Assembly (NCBI RefSeq): GCF_916715725.1
Contig: NZ_CAKAPD010000013.1
Span: 1-64,000 of the forward strand
From: an uncultured Rothia sp.
Lineage (GTDB): Bacteria > Actinomycetota > Actinomycetes > Actinomycetales > Micrococcaceae
Direction of reading: 5' to 3'
Length of the DNA: 64,000 bases
In this document: piece by piece, positions 45,918-54,654 of the stretch
Numbering within the stretch: the first letter of the stretch is position 1
Layout: every line of letters begins with the position of its first letter
Program-made: the position numbers and the translations under genes
Notes under the pieces: generated by a model
Seen by the model: the letters and a program-made list of their open reading frames with translations, nothing else
Told to the model about the DNA's origin: nothing
The model's database searches: none

Positions 45918-46127
45918 GGAACACCTCTGATAAAGCCCAACAGGGCACTAAGACATAAACGACACCCCACTCGCACCAAATACCCAACGGGCAACAGCGC
46001 AAGCACGTGTCACCTCTAGACTAAAGCAGACAACCGGCGAACATCGACTCAACCGCCACACCGCACCAGTATCAGAGCGCGGCAGGGGCGAACCACACTA
46101 AGCGCACGGGTCGAGGCGCATGCAAAA

Positions 46128-46157
46128 GCCCCGCACCCCCACAAGGGGGCGCGGGGC
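46128..46157 (-). terminator. Terminator of the TetR gene at 46197
   Basis: GCCCCGCACCCCC-ACAA-GGGGGCGCGGGGC stem-loop; TTTTG follows on the minus strand. Confidence 0.85.
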
Positions 46158-46196
46158 ACCATACACAACTAATAAACCAAAAGAGGAACAGGTGAC

Positions 46197-46799
46197 TTAC
46201 GCATCCTGCGTATAAGGCTCCTGCACCACCATCATCGAATCAATCGCAGAAAGCAGGTCCTGACGGTAACGGTTAAACGCATTCTCAATCAGAGGAACAT
46301 CGCCACTCGCCACAGCCTCCTGAGGCGAAATCAGCGGCAGAGTCTGATACTCCTCCACCAGGCTCAATGCAATATGGGTCAACAAACGAGCACGACGTAG
46401 CGCCTCCGCATGACCCAAACCAAGAGCCTGGAACTCATGAGCCATAGCCACCACAGGCTTCAACTCACGCGGGTGCAGAGTCAAACTCAAACGCACCACC
46501 TCAGGGCACTCACGAATCGGGTACAGCAGGGAGAACAGTGTATCGCCGCGGCGAATCATCGAAGCACGAATAGCCTCCGGATTCGGCTCAGCCTCCTCAG
46601 ACATCGACTTCGGGGCACGAGCCAGAATGTAATCCGCCAACAGAATCAGAAGCTGCTGCTTATTCTTCACGTGGTAGTACAGGGCGCCGGGAGCCACGTG
46701 AAGCTCCTGAGCGAGTCGGCGCATGGAAAGGTCCGCCAAACCGTAGGTCGCCAAGACCTCGTAGGCGGTATCTAGAATCTTTTCACGGGAAAGTACCAC
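46197..46799 (-). CDS. TetR-family transcriptional regulator
   Basis: 200 residues. N-terminal helix-turn-helix domain: MRRLAQELHVAPGALYYHVK (about residues 26-45), the TetR hallmark, followed by a helical ligand-binding domain. It is divergent from the Cys/Gly-tail gene at 47091, with 291 bp between them, so it may control itself and that gene. Ligand unknown. Confidence 0.88.
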   Translation of the reverse strand: MVLSREKILDTAYEVLATYGLADLSMRRLAQELHVAPGALYYHVKNKQQLLILLADYILARAPKSMSEEAEPNPEAIRASMIRRGDTLFSLLYPIRECPEVVRLSLTLHPRELKPVVAMAHEFQALGLGHAEALRRARLLTHIALSLVEEYQTLPLISPQEAVASGDVPLIENAFNRYRQDLLSAIDSMMVVQEPYTQDA

Positions 46800-47090
46800 C
46801 CTTTCATTTTAGGGTGTTCAAATCTGTTGCGGGAGCAAGATGCACCCCACGGCAAACAAAAACCCCACAAATACGCGGTACAAGCCCAAAAAGCAATGTT
46901 GATTCTCACTCACCCGGAGCGAACGGTTCGCGTTTCACGGGCAGATTTACCACCAAAACACTCCAGCACACGCAGAAATAGGCGGCCGCCCACGCTCTCG
47001 GCATAAAATCACGTCATAAACCGCTCAAAACCGCCAAGACAGGCAAACCTCGCGGGCGCACGCCCCAAAAACGGGTGTTTAATATTCGGT
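46800..47090. other. Divergent intergenic region, TetR / Cys-Gly-tail gene
   Basis: 291 bp containing both promoters. TTTAATATT about 6-14 bp before the ATG at 47091, with no ribosome-binding site, suggests a leaderless transcript for that gene. No obvious TetR operator palindrome was recognised. Confidence 0.4.
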
Positions 47091-48041
47091 ATGAGCAATG
47101 CATTTTCTGAACTAATCGAGCGCGCCACCGCAGGCGAAGGCCTCAACCGCGAAGAAATCCACACCCTCCTCGTAGACGGTGAAGGCCAGGACTTCGCACT
47201 CATCGAGGCAGCCTCCGTCGTGCGCCGCAACGAATTCCGCAACATGATTGCGATCCACACCGAAGATGAAGCACTCGCCGACGCACTCGGCACCCGCTCC
47301 ATCGCAGTAGACTCCTACGACGTGCTGGACATCTCCCGCGACATCGACTCCGAAGAACTCGCGGCAACCATCGAACGTATTGCTGAATCCTCCGCCATCG
47401 GCGTGACCGTACTGCTACCCGAAAACGCAGTACCCATGATGCTGATGCGCGTGCTGTCCATCCTGCGCCTGGCGGCACCCGCCAAGGTCATTCACCTGCC
47501 CGAAGGCTACGAGCAGTCCCTGCGCTCGCTGACCTCCCTCGCAATGCACGTGGTCAGCGCCATCACCATCACCGACGACATTGAGCAGTGGCCCATGGTC
47601 AACGAGGTGCTCAAGGCTCTGCGCCACGGTGGCATCGTTATCTCCGGTACCGGTGGACGCGACGCCCTCGCAGGTTACCTGCGCTACCTCTCCGACCTCG
47701 GCGTGGACCTCATGGGTCACCGCGATGCACGCGGCTCCGCCTGTGGCTCGGTTGACGGCGGCGGATGCGGTTGCGGTTCGGGTGGCTGCGGTAGCCACGA
47801 GGAGCCGGCACCTTCCGCTGGTGGTTGTGGCTGCGGCTCGGGCGGATGCGGTTCCTCCGCTGAAGCTCCCGCTGAGCCTCACGGTCACTCTCACGGCGGC
47901 GGTGGCTGCTGCGGTGGCCACGATGAGCCGAAGGAAGAAAAGGGTGGATGCTGCGGTGGCCACGACGAGCCCGAGCCGGTCGTCGAAGAAGCCCCCGCTG
48001 GTGGCTGTGGCTGCGGTGCTGGCGGTTGCGGATCCAAGTAA
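47091..48041 (+). CDS. Protein with Cys/Gly/His-rich metal-binding-like tail
   Basis: 316 residues, not recognised as a whole. Residues 1-215 are Cys-free and alpha/beta-like; the first 50 (LIERATAGEGLNREEIHTLL then VVRRNEF) resemble, from memory, the N-terminal helices of biotin-synthase-type radical SAM proteins, but the CxxxCxxC cluster motif is absent. The last 100 residues hold all 14 Cys in repeats: GGCGCGSGGCGS twice, GGCGCGAGGCGS once, GGCCGGHDEP twice, plus HGHSH. Metal or cofactor binding is likely. Divergent TetR gene upstream, antiporter downstream. Confidence 0.7.
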   Translation: MSNAFSELIERATAGEGLNREEIHTLLVDGEGQDFALIEAASVVRRNEFRNMIAIHTEDEALADALGTRSIAVDSYDVLDISRDIDSEELAATIERIAESSAIGVTVLLPENAVPMMLMRVLSILRLAAPAKVIHLPEGYEQSLRSLTSLAMHVVSAITITDDIEQWPMVNEVLKALRHGGIVISGTGGRDALAGYLRYLSDLGVDLMGHRDARGSACGSVDGGGCGCGSGGCGSHEEPAPSAGGCGCGSGGCGSSAEAPAEPHGHSHGGGGCCGGHDEPKEEKGGCCGGHDEPEPVVEEAPAGGCGCGAGGCGSK

Positions 48042-48086
48042 CCTGCTAGGGGTTCTTGCCCCAAGCTTTATATTCCAAATATAGAA

Positions 48087-48132
48087 TTTTCCCCTGAATA
48101 ACCTGCTGAAAAGTAAGGATATTCAGGGGAAA
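48087..48132 (+). terminator. Possible terminator after the Cys/Gly-tail gene
   Basis: TTTTCCCCTGAATA pairs with TATTCAGGGGAAA; no T-run follows on the plus strand, so function is uncertain. Confidence 0.4.
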
Positions 48133-48289
48133 CTCTATATTCCGTAAAGGGTATTAGGCTCAGAGGTAAACAATTCCAGAATAAACGCTACAGAACCCCC
48201 ATATCCGAAAAACGGAATGAACCCCTCCGGTAGAGTAGAAAGACGTAGCCGACTAATCCTAGCCGCGCGAAAGGAACAACACCGGACCA

Positions 48290-50032
48290 ATGCTTTACCT
48301 CTCCGTTATTGTCATCATCCTGCTCGCGACCGTATTCATGGTCAGCGTCGGTGATCGACTCAACCTGCCCTGGCCGGTCATGATGACCCTGCTCGGCGCT
48401 GCCGCGCTCTTCATCCCCAACCGACCGGACATCACCATCGACAGCGACATCATCCTGCCAATCTTCCTTCCGCCGCTACTGTGGGCCATCGGCGTTAAAT
48501 TCTCCTGGGGTACTCTGCGTCGCCGCTGGAAATCCGTACTTCTCTACTCGGTCCTACTCACCACCGTCTCAGCCCTGGCGATTGCCGGCGCAGCCATGTG
48601 GTGGGTGCCCGGCATGACCATCGCCGTCGCCCTCGCTGTGGGTGCCGCAGTCTCCCCGCCCGACCCCGTCGCCGTGGAGGCAGTTGCTGAGCCCGTCGGC
48701 ATCCCCCGACGACTCATCGGCACCCTGCAGACCGAAGGTAGCTTCAACGACGCTATCGCAATCGTGCTCTTCCACGCCGCAATCCACTCCATGACCAGCG
48801 GCCACCACATCGAGCCGCTCTCGGTTGCCAAAGACTTCGTGCTCGGCTCGATCCTGGCGGTCATTATTGGTTACATCTTCGGCTGGCTCGGCGGCTACGT
48901 ACGCCAGCGCGCCCACGACGTGGTCACCAGCAACGCCGTGACCCTCGTGATTCCCTTCGGCGCATACCTCGCTGCTGAAAGCGTGCACGCCTCCGGCGTT
49001 ATTGCCGTGGTCATCGGCGCTATCCAGTTCACCAGCACCAAGTACATGGCGGCACTCGAAGCGGAAGAACGCCTCTCCTCCACCTCCTTCTGGCAGATCA
49101 TTGAGCTGCTCATGACCGGTGTCGCCTTCGGCCTCATCGGCCTGCAGGCAAGTAGCATCATCGCCACCGCCGATCCCTCTCGTATCGCCGGCCTCTTCGG
49201 CAACGGCGCCATGGTCGCACTGGTTGCCATCCTGGTGCGCCTCATTTGGTTCACCATCGTCTGGCTCGCAGGGCGCAAGAACCCCATCCACGAGGGTGCC
49301 CCCGAAAGCTTCGCCGAAGTTATCGTCATGACCTGGTCCGGCATGCGCGGCCTCGTGACCCTGATTCTTGCCCTGTCCATCCCCGTGGTCAACGGCACCG
49401 AACAGGTACGCCAGGACGCCATCGTCATGATGCTCTCCGTACTCTTCTTCACCCTCGTGCTGCCCGGCCTGACCCTGCCCATGCTCGTGAAGGTCCTTGG
49501 CGTGCGGGCTAACCACGAAGAAGAAACCGCCGTACCCGAACTGCTCAAGATTGCGCAGGTCGCAGCCCTCGAGGCGCTGCAGGCAGAAGCGAAGGCAACC
49601 ACCGACCCTGAGACCTATGCCCGCGTGAAGGAAATGTGCTCCGCCATTACCCGCCGCGACGAAATCAGCGAGGCACTGCCCGAAGAATACAAGCAGCACA
49701 TGGAGAAGCTTAAGGGCAAGAGGAACGACTTCGTGCGCCTGCGCGATGCCGCCCTCGTCGCCGCGCAGAACGAGGTTATTTCTGCTCAGGACCGCTACGA
49801 CTCCCACGACGTGACCCGCGTGGTGCGTAAGCTGGACATCCTGGCGCAGGCAGAAAGCATCCGCTCCTCCGGCATGTTCATTCTTCCCGCCATGACAGCC
49901 GGCGCGGTCGCTATGGAACGCTACAACCTCTGGAAGAAACACCAGGGCACCCTGAGCACCCGCGCAATCCCTGTGGTTGAGAACGCGCCCGCCTCGCCCC
50001 TGGTCACCAACGAGGTAACCCCCAAGTCCTAG
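48290..50032 (+). CDS. Na+/H+ antiporter, CPA1 (NhaP/NHE) family
   Basis: 580 residues. About 12 membrane spans in residues 1-400. Ion-site motif AVSPPDPVAVEA (the CPA1 Asp-Pro, about residue 125) and GSFNDAIAIVLF (about 148-159, matching the family GESLFNDA region), plus MTWSGMRGLVTLILAL. A cytoplasmic C-terminal domain of about 170 charged residues follows. It exports Na+ (or K+) for protons. AAGGA lies about 15 nt before the ATG, unusually far. Confidence 0.9.
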   Translation: MLYLSVIVIILLATVFMVSVGDRLNLPWPVMMTLLGAAALFIPNRPDITIDSDIILPIFLPPLLWAIGVKFSWGTLRRRWKSVLLYSVLLTTVSALAIAGAAMWWVPGMTIAVALAVGAAVSPPDPVAVEAVAEPVGIPRRLIGTLQTEGSFNDAIAIVLFHAAIHSMTSGHHIEPLSVAKDFVLGSILAVIIGYIFGWLGGYVRQRAHDVVTSNAVTLVIPFGAYLAAESVHASGVIAVVIGAIQFTSTKYMAALEAEERLSSTSFWQIIELLMTGVAFGLIGLQASSIIATADPSRIAGLFGNGAMVALVAILVRLIWFTIVWLAGRKNPIHEGAPESFAEVIVMTWSGMRGLVTLILALSIPVVNGTEQVRQDAIVMMLSVLFFTLVLPGLTLPMLVKVLGVRANHEEETAVPELLKIAQVAALEALQAEAKATTDPETYARVKEMCSAITRRDEISEALPEEYKQHMEKLKGKRNDFVRLRDAALVAAQNEVISAQDRYDSHDVTRVVRKLDILAQAESIRSSGMFILPAMTAGAVAMERYNLWKKHQGTLSTRAIPVVENAPASPLVTNEVTPKS

Positions 50033-50230
50033 TCGGGACTTGCACCGCGTGCACGAACGCTACGTTTCTGCCCCTGCCTACGCCACCGAGATAAGCCCGC
50101 TGGTCTTTAGCTCACAGGCGATAGACAAGGGCAGAAGCAGATTAAGCCTCAACTATCACCTAAAATGAGACAGGAAACGTAGTGACCGTACGTTAGCTCT
50201 CTCAAACTCACGAACACATTGAAAGTAGAC

Positions 50231-50743
50231 ATGGATTTCAAGACTCTCTCGCCTGCGTACCTGACCTCCCTCGGCGTGATTTTTTGCGGCGCGCTCTTGA
50301 TCGGAACCTCCAACCCCTGGCTCCTGTGGCTCGGCTGGATCCTTCTGATTCTTGCGTTGGGTCTGAACGTCCTTGCCTTTGTGCTGTCCGTGGGCAAGGC
50401 GAAGGGCGACCCGACCCCCGCACTGGTTGCCAACCTGGACGGCATCGAGTCCTCCGTGGAGAACCGTATCCGCGAGCGCTCGGAGCACCGCCGTGAAGAG
50501 CGTGAAGCCGCCGAACACGAGGCAGTCGAGCACGATGCTGCGGCGCAGGCTAACCAGGAAGTAGCTCCCGCTGAGGCTGCTGAAACCGTTGAGGCGACCG
50601 AGCCTGCTGAAACTGCAGAGGTCCGCGAGGAAGAGCCCACCGAATCTCAGCCGATTGTTGATCGTGCCCCCGGCCGTATGAGCGTTCTGCCCTCGCGTCC
50701 CCGTTCGGGTCGTGCCCCCAAGCCCCGCTCCAACGCACGCTAG
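50231..50743 (+). CDS. Two-TM protein with acidic tail (paralogue 1)
   Basis: 170 residues, not recognised. Two membrane spans (about residues 6-28 and 31-53; LSPAYLTSLGVIFCG then LGWILLILALGLNVLAFVL), followed by a charged, Glu/Ala-rich cytoplasmic tail and a basic end (RPRSGRAPKPRSNAR). ATG at 50231; a TTG at 50219 is possible. It shares its N-terminal layout with the next gene, 11 bp downstream. Confidence 0.65.
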   Translation: MDFKTLSPAYLTSLGVIFCGALLIGTSNPWLLWLGWILLILALGLNVLAFVLSVGKAKGDPTPALVANLDGIESSVENRIRERSEHRREEREAAEHEAVEHDAAAQANQEVAPAEAAETVEATEPAETAEVREEEPTESQPIVDRAPGRMSVLPSRPRSGRAPKPRSNAR

Positions 50744-50754
50744 GTAGGTCGGTA

Positions 50755-51102
50755 GTGAATACGAAGTTTTTGCTTTCCCCGGCGTACCTGGTTTCTGTTG
50801 CCCTGATGCTTTCCGGTGCGGTGCTTTCCGGTGGTCGGTTCATGCTGATCGGCTGGATTCTGTGCATTGTGGGTGTCTGCTTGAACGCCATGACCCTGGT
50901 GGTGCTGACGAATCGTGAGCAGCTGTACACCATGGAGGCGAAGGCTGCCCGAGGTACCCGCCGCGGCTTTGATGACCGCCCCGCTGTGGTGCAGCGATTG
51001 GACGAGGCTCCGGCTACTGACAGTGCAGACGAAGGATCTGCGGAGTCCGTCGAGGAAGCCGCAGAAGAGCCTGCTGAAGCACTCGCACAGAAGGCCAACT
51101 AG
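50755..51102 (+). CDS. Two-TM protein with acidic tail (paralogue 2)
   Basis: 115 residues from GTG. LSPAYLVSVALMLSGAV and LIGWILCIVGVCLNAMTLVVL mirror the two spans of the preceding protein, so the pair arose by duplication. The tail is shorter and again Glu/Ala-rich. Function unknown. Confidence 0.65.
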   Translation: MNTKFLLSPAYLVSVALMLSGAVLSGGRFMLIGWILCIVGVCLNAMTLVVLTNREQLYTMEAKAARGTRRGFDDRPAVVQRLDEAPATDSADEGSAESVEEAAEEPAEALAQKAN

Positions 51103-51157
51103 GGTGTAACCCCTAAGACGTAAAAGACCCCCCCCGCAGAGGGTATCTGACGTGAAT

Positions 51158-51203
51158 AAAAGACCGTAACCGCCCCCGTACAGGGGAGTGGTTACGGTCT
51201 TTT
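51158..51203. terminator. Bidirectional terminator
   Basis: AAAAGACCGTAACC (51158-51171) pairs with GGTTACGGTCTTTT (51190-51203), with an inner CCCC/GGGG helix. A- and T-tracts on both sides suit the convergent genes flanking it. Confidence 0.88.
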
Positions 51204-51284
51204 GGGTGCCTGAACGCTCACCTCGACTAACACTCGTCGAATACTTTTGTCTTTTGGGGAGGAGGGGCGAGCGCAGCGGGGTCT

Positions 51285-51788
51285 TTAGCGTTGGGTACCC
51301 AGCTTCTGCGCCGCGAAATCCGCGTACTCCTGCACATGCGCGCGAGCCTGCTTGGTCAGCGCCTTATTCTCCTCCAGGATGCGCGCCGACTGCGCCGCCA
51401 TCAGCTCCAGGTACTGGCGGTCGCGGGTCTTCTTCCACGCGGTGCGTGCCGCCTCCAGCTCCGCGAAATCGTTGAGAGCCTGACGCTGCATCGTGTAGCG
51501 GACCCACATGAGCACCAGAATCAGCACCAGCGGAATGAGGCACGCCCAGCTCTGCCACAGCCCGTACAGTGCCGCCGCAATGGCGCCCAAAACAATCAGC
51601 ACCGGGGAGATGGAGACGATGGGGGAGTCCGGGCGGTTCTTCTGATTCTTCACGAGTGATTCACGCGCCATAGCGCGGAAGGTGTCAGAGAAGCTGGACG
51701 GGTCGTACGACTGGGCAGAATCGGCCTGCGGGCTCTTCTGTGACTGATTTTTGCCGGGCTGGTTCTTTGGGGGTTGAGCGGGGCACAT
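51285..51788 (-). CDS. Membrane protein, hypothetical
   Basis: 167 residues from the ATG at 51788 (GAGG upstream). A Gln/Pro/Ser-rich N-terminus of about 60 residues, two membrane spans (about 60-80 and 83-100; VLIVLGAIAAALYGLW and LIPLVLILVLMWV), then a helical cytoplasmic region (about 105-165) likely to form a coiled coil. No family assigned. Confidence 0.65.
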   Translation of the reverse strand: MCPAQPPKNQPGKNQSQKSPQADSAQSYDPSSFSDTFRAMARESLVKNQKNRPDSPIVSISPVLIVLGAIAAALYGLWQSWACLIPLVLILVLMWVRYTMQRQALNDFAELEAARTAWKKTRDRQYLELMAAQSARILEENKALTKQARAHVQEYADFAAQKLGTQR

Positions 51789-51830
51789 AGAAACCTCACG
51801 GGGATACACGGGGAGTAACGGGAAAGCGGG

Positions 51831-51846
51831 TGTTTCACGTGAAACG
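51831..51846. promoter_or_regulatory. parS-like site, 15/16 match
   Basis: TGTTTCACGTGAAACG differs from perfect parS only in the last base. It is intergenic, 29 kb right of dnaA, and the only site far from the origin in this window. Confidence 0.6.
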
Positions 51847-51959
51847 GGGGAGTAGGCAGCGAGTACGCGCGAGAGACGTGGCGAGTCCGCGGAGGCGACT
51901 GATAGGCTGAGCGCTCGCCGCGCCTGAACGCCGCCTCGGCAGCTTCTACAGGGAATCTT

Positions 51960-52733
51960 CTACAGGGAAGCCTCAATAAACTCGTACGCCTTATCCACAC
52001 AATCGGTGGTGACAGCCTTAACCTCGTCGGGGGAGTAGCTGAACGACGCCGAACGGTCAGCGTAGCGGTGCATGTCGATATCGTTCCACGAATCACCAAT
52101 CGTATGCACCTCATAGGAGCTACCCGGATGCTCCGACTGCAGGTACTCCACCAGATGCTGCAGACCGGTGCCCTTCGTGCAGGCGGGCGGCACAATATCC
52201 AGGAAGTCCTGGTTCTTGTGGCAGTCCACCGAATTACCAAAACGCTCTAGAATCCAGGTGTACGCCGCCTCGCGGACCTGCGCATCCGGAATCCACAGGG
52301 GTACGCCCACGTACTCGTGGTTCTGCAGGTCATCAGCCGGCAGGGGAGTGAACTCCGGCAGAATATTCGTCGACGAACCCACCCGGTCGCAGAGGCTGTA
52401 ATCGTTATCCAGGGTGGTCGCGAACAGTGCCACGCCGTCCACGGTGCTGAAATGCTCGTAGCACGCCTGCACAACACTCACCGGAAGAGGCTGATGGTAA
52501 ATCACCCGGTACTTCCGGTCGGTAATCACCGCACCCGTGTACAGCACGTGGTAGTCAAAGCGGATGGCGGTCGGGTTCAACGCCAGCTGAGTAGCAAAAA
52601 TGCTCTTGCCCGTGCACGAGACCGCCAGGTTACCCTCCGCCTGCCAGCGGGCAATCGCCTGCTCATTGGCAGGCTCTACGGCGCGGTTAAACAGGATCGT
52701 GCCGTCCAGGTCGAAAGCCATCAACTTGGTCAT
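51960..52733 (-). CDS. HAD-superfamily phosphatase, Cof type
   Basis: 257 residues. Motif I MAFDLDGTILFNR (nucleophile Asp about residue 7), a Cof-type C2 cap (about 85-190), and motif IV region TIGDSWNDIDMHRYA. Typical of sugar-phosphate phosphatases of the haloacid dehalogenase family. ATG at 52733 with AAGGAG upstream. It lies directly after the mannose-family PTS operon on the same strand but beyond its terminator; a role with PTS sugars is only suggested by position. Confidence 0.88.
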   Translation of the reverse strand: MTKLMAFDLDGTILFNRAVEPANEQAIARWQAEGNLAVSCTGKSIFATQLALNPTAIRFDYHVLYTGAVITDRKYRVIYHQPLPVSVVQACYEHFSTVDGVALFATTLDNDYSLCDRVGSSTNILPEFTPLPADDLQNHEYVGVPLWIPDAQVREAAYTWILERFGNSVDCHKNQDFLDIVPPACTKGTGLQHLVEYLQSEHPGSSYEVHTIGDSWNDIDMHRYADRSASFSYSPDEVKAVTTDCVDKAYEFIEASL

Positions 52734-52807
52734 AGAAACTCCTTCGCGGGAGGGCTGCATTGCCGCGAATTGTGCGCCGCAACCGATAGAAAACGCCCAT
52801 GAAAAAC

Positions 52808-52849
52808 GGGGGTGCCGCCGGTACTTTTAAGTGTACCGACCGCACCCCC
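52808..52849 (-). terminator. Terminator of the mannose-family PTS operon
   Basis: GGGGGTGC...GCACCCCC outer and CGGTAC/GTACCG inner helices; TTTTT follows on the minus strand. Confidence 0.85.
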
Positions 52850-52918
52850 ACCACTTGAGATATAGCCCCTGAATCTCACGCCTTCACTGAAGGGTGAAAG
52901 GGCTCATCCCTCATATTT

Positions 52919-53773
52919 TTAGAGAGCCAGGAAGCCCAGGTACGAACCGAGGATACCCACGGCAAACAGAGCGAAAATCAACCAGATAGCGTTGACCTTC
53001 TTCTTCAGCAGCCACATGCACAGGAAGCACAGACCCAGCGACGCAAGGCCCGGTAGCAGATCGTTCAGCACCGACTGAACGGTCACATCCACCATCGCGC
53101 CAGCCTGGTTCTTGTAGCTGGTTAGCGGCAACGGAATGTTCACGCTCGTCCAGCGGTACACCAGTGCACCCATCACGAACAGACCCATCACGGACGCGCC
53201 CTGAGTGATCTTCTGCAGGGTGTTACCGCCCGCCTCAGTCACAATCTGGGTACCCTTCTCGTAACCGTACTTGAAGCCGTACCAGCGGGTCGCCCAGCGA
53301 ATTGCGGTCAGGCCGAAGAAGAACAGCAGCGGGCCCAGAATATTACCGGTCACCGCCAGGGACGCACCCAGAGCAGCCAGCACAATACGTGCGGTACCCC
53401 AGTAAATCGGGTCGCCCACACCAGCCAGCGGGCCCATCAGACCCACCTTCACGTTGGTGATAGCGGCCTCGTCAATGTCCTTACCGGCTGCCTTCTCGCG
53501 CTCCATCGCAGCGGTCACACCCATAATCGAGGATGCAACCCACGGCTGGGTGTTGAAGAACTCCAGGTGGCGGGTTAGCGCCTCCGCCTGGTCTTCCTTC
53601 TTGGTGTAGAAGCGCTTAATCGCCGGAATCATGGAAACCGCGAAACCGATGGACTGCATACGCTCAAAGTTGAACGAACCAAGCAGGAAAGTGGAGCGGA
53701 TGTAGGTTTCGACCTTATCGCGCTGGGTGAGCTCGGGAACTTCAACGAGCTCGACGTTCTTGTTCTCAGTCAT
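52919..53773 (-). CDS. manZ: PTS mannose/fructose/sorbose family IID component
   Basis: 284 residues. N-terminal TFLLGSFNFERMQSIGFAVSM and central MGPLAGVGDPIYWGT are hallmark IID segments. Membrane spans lie mainly in the C-terminal half. With IIC it forms the sugar channel of the Man-type PTS. Last gene of the operon, 11 bp after the IIC gene. Confidence 0.93.
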   Translation of the reverse strand: MTENKNVELVEVPELTQRDKVETYIRSTFLLGSFNFERMQSIGFAVSMIPAIKRFYTKKEDQAEALTRHLEFFNTQPWVASSIMGVTAAMEREKAAGKDIDEAAITNVKVGLMGPLAGVGDPIYWGTARIVLAALGASLAVTGNILGPLLFFFGLTAIRWATRWYGFKYGYEKGTQIVTEAGGNTLQKITQGASVMGLFVMGALVYRWTSVNIPLPLTSYKNQAGAMVDVTVQSVLNDLLPGLASLGLCFLCMWLLKKKVNAIWLIFALFAVGILGSYLGFLAL

Positions 53774-53784
53774 GATGATGCTCC

Positions 53785-54654
53785 TTACTCGAGCTCGTTA
53801 TCGAGGTCGTTTGCTGCGGCTGCCGGTGCTACGGCGGGTGCCTCGCTCTTATGGAAGAGCGGGTTCAGCTGGGTGTACAGCAGACCCAGGCAGGCGCCCA
53901 CAATACCGATAGCAACCAGGTTGAACTGTGCCTGACCGGACAGGGTTGCGACGAGGTCCTTCGCGCCCTCGGTGCCAGCAATCGAAATCGACTGGGTTGC
54001 CGGGATAGCGGCAGCGGCAATGAAGCCGAGGAAGAAGAAGGGCATGAGAGCCTTCGAACGCATCATGTTGATGACCATTGCGAAACCGACCACGGTAATC
54101 ATGCCACCGGCGATACGCAGGCCAACGGTTACCTCGGTGGGAATCATGTTCAGCAGGCGGGTCAGCTCTTCGGAGCTAATCAGCGCCACAATAGCGGTCG
54201 GGATAGCCACACGCAGACCCTGCAGAGCCATACCGCTAATGTGCATCAACTCAATACCGCGGAAGTTCGCGGTTTTCGCGAAATTATCAGCCTGATGCTG
54301 GAAGAACACCGTAATGGTACGGACGAAAATGGTCAGAACCTGACCTGCCGCAGCCAGCGGCACAGCAATAGCAATACCGGTGGTGATGTCCTGGTGACCC
54401 TGAATCACAACAACAGCGGAGATGGTGGATGCCAGAGCCGAGTCGGGAGCCATCGCGGCACCGACGTTCATCCAGCCCAGGGCGATGAGCTCCAGTGCGC
54501 CACCGAGCATAATGCCGGTAGTCGGGTCACCCAGCGCAAAACCCATCAGGGTACAAGCAACCAGGGGGCGGTGGAACTGACGCTCGTCCACCACGGATGC
54601 GACGCCCGCAATGAACGCCACGAGAACAACGAGAATAAACGTCAGGGCGCTCAT
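53785..54654 (-). CDS. manY: PTS mannose/fructose/sorbose family IIC component
   Basis: 289 residues, strongly hydrophobic. ERQFHRPLVACTLMGFALGD and GGALELIALGWMNVGAAMAP are conserved IIC segments. ATG overlaps the EIIAB stop by 4 bp, so translation is coupled. The C-terminus ends in an Ala-rich, acidic stretch. Confidence 0.93.
   Translation of the reverse strand: MSALTFILVVLVAFIAGVASVVDERQFHRPLVACTLMGFALGDPTTGIMLGGALELIALGWMNVGAAMAPDSALASTISAVVVIQGHQDITTGIAIAVPLAAAGQVLTIFVRTITVFFQHQADNFAKTANFRGIELMHISGMALQGLRVAIPTAIVALISSEELTRLLNMIPTEVTVGLRIAGGMITVVGFAMVINMMRSKALMPFFFLGFIAAAAIPATQSISIAGTEGAKDLVATLSGQAQFNLVAIGIVGACLGLLYTQLNPLFHKSEAPAVAPAAAANDLDNELE

Noticed and set aside
47740..48041. The Cys/Gly tail as a microcin-like precursor peptide
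   Set aside because: No YcaO-type or other heterocyclase, protease or export gene lies nearby, and the tail belongs to a 316-residue protein; metal binding is simpler.
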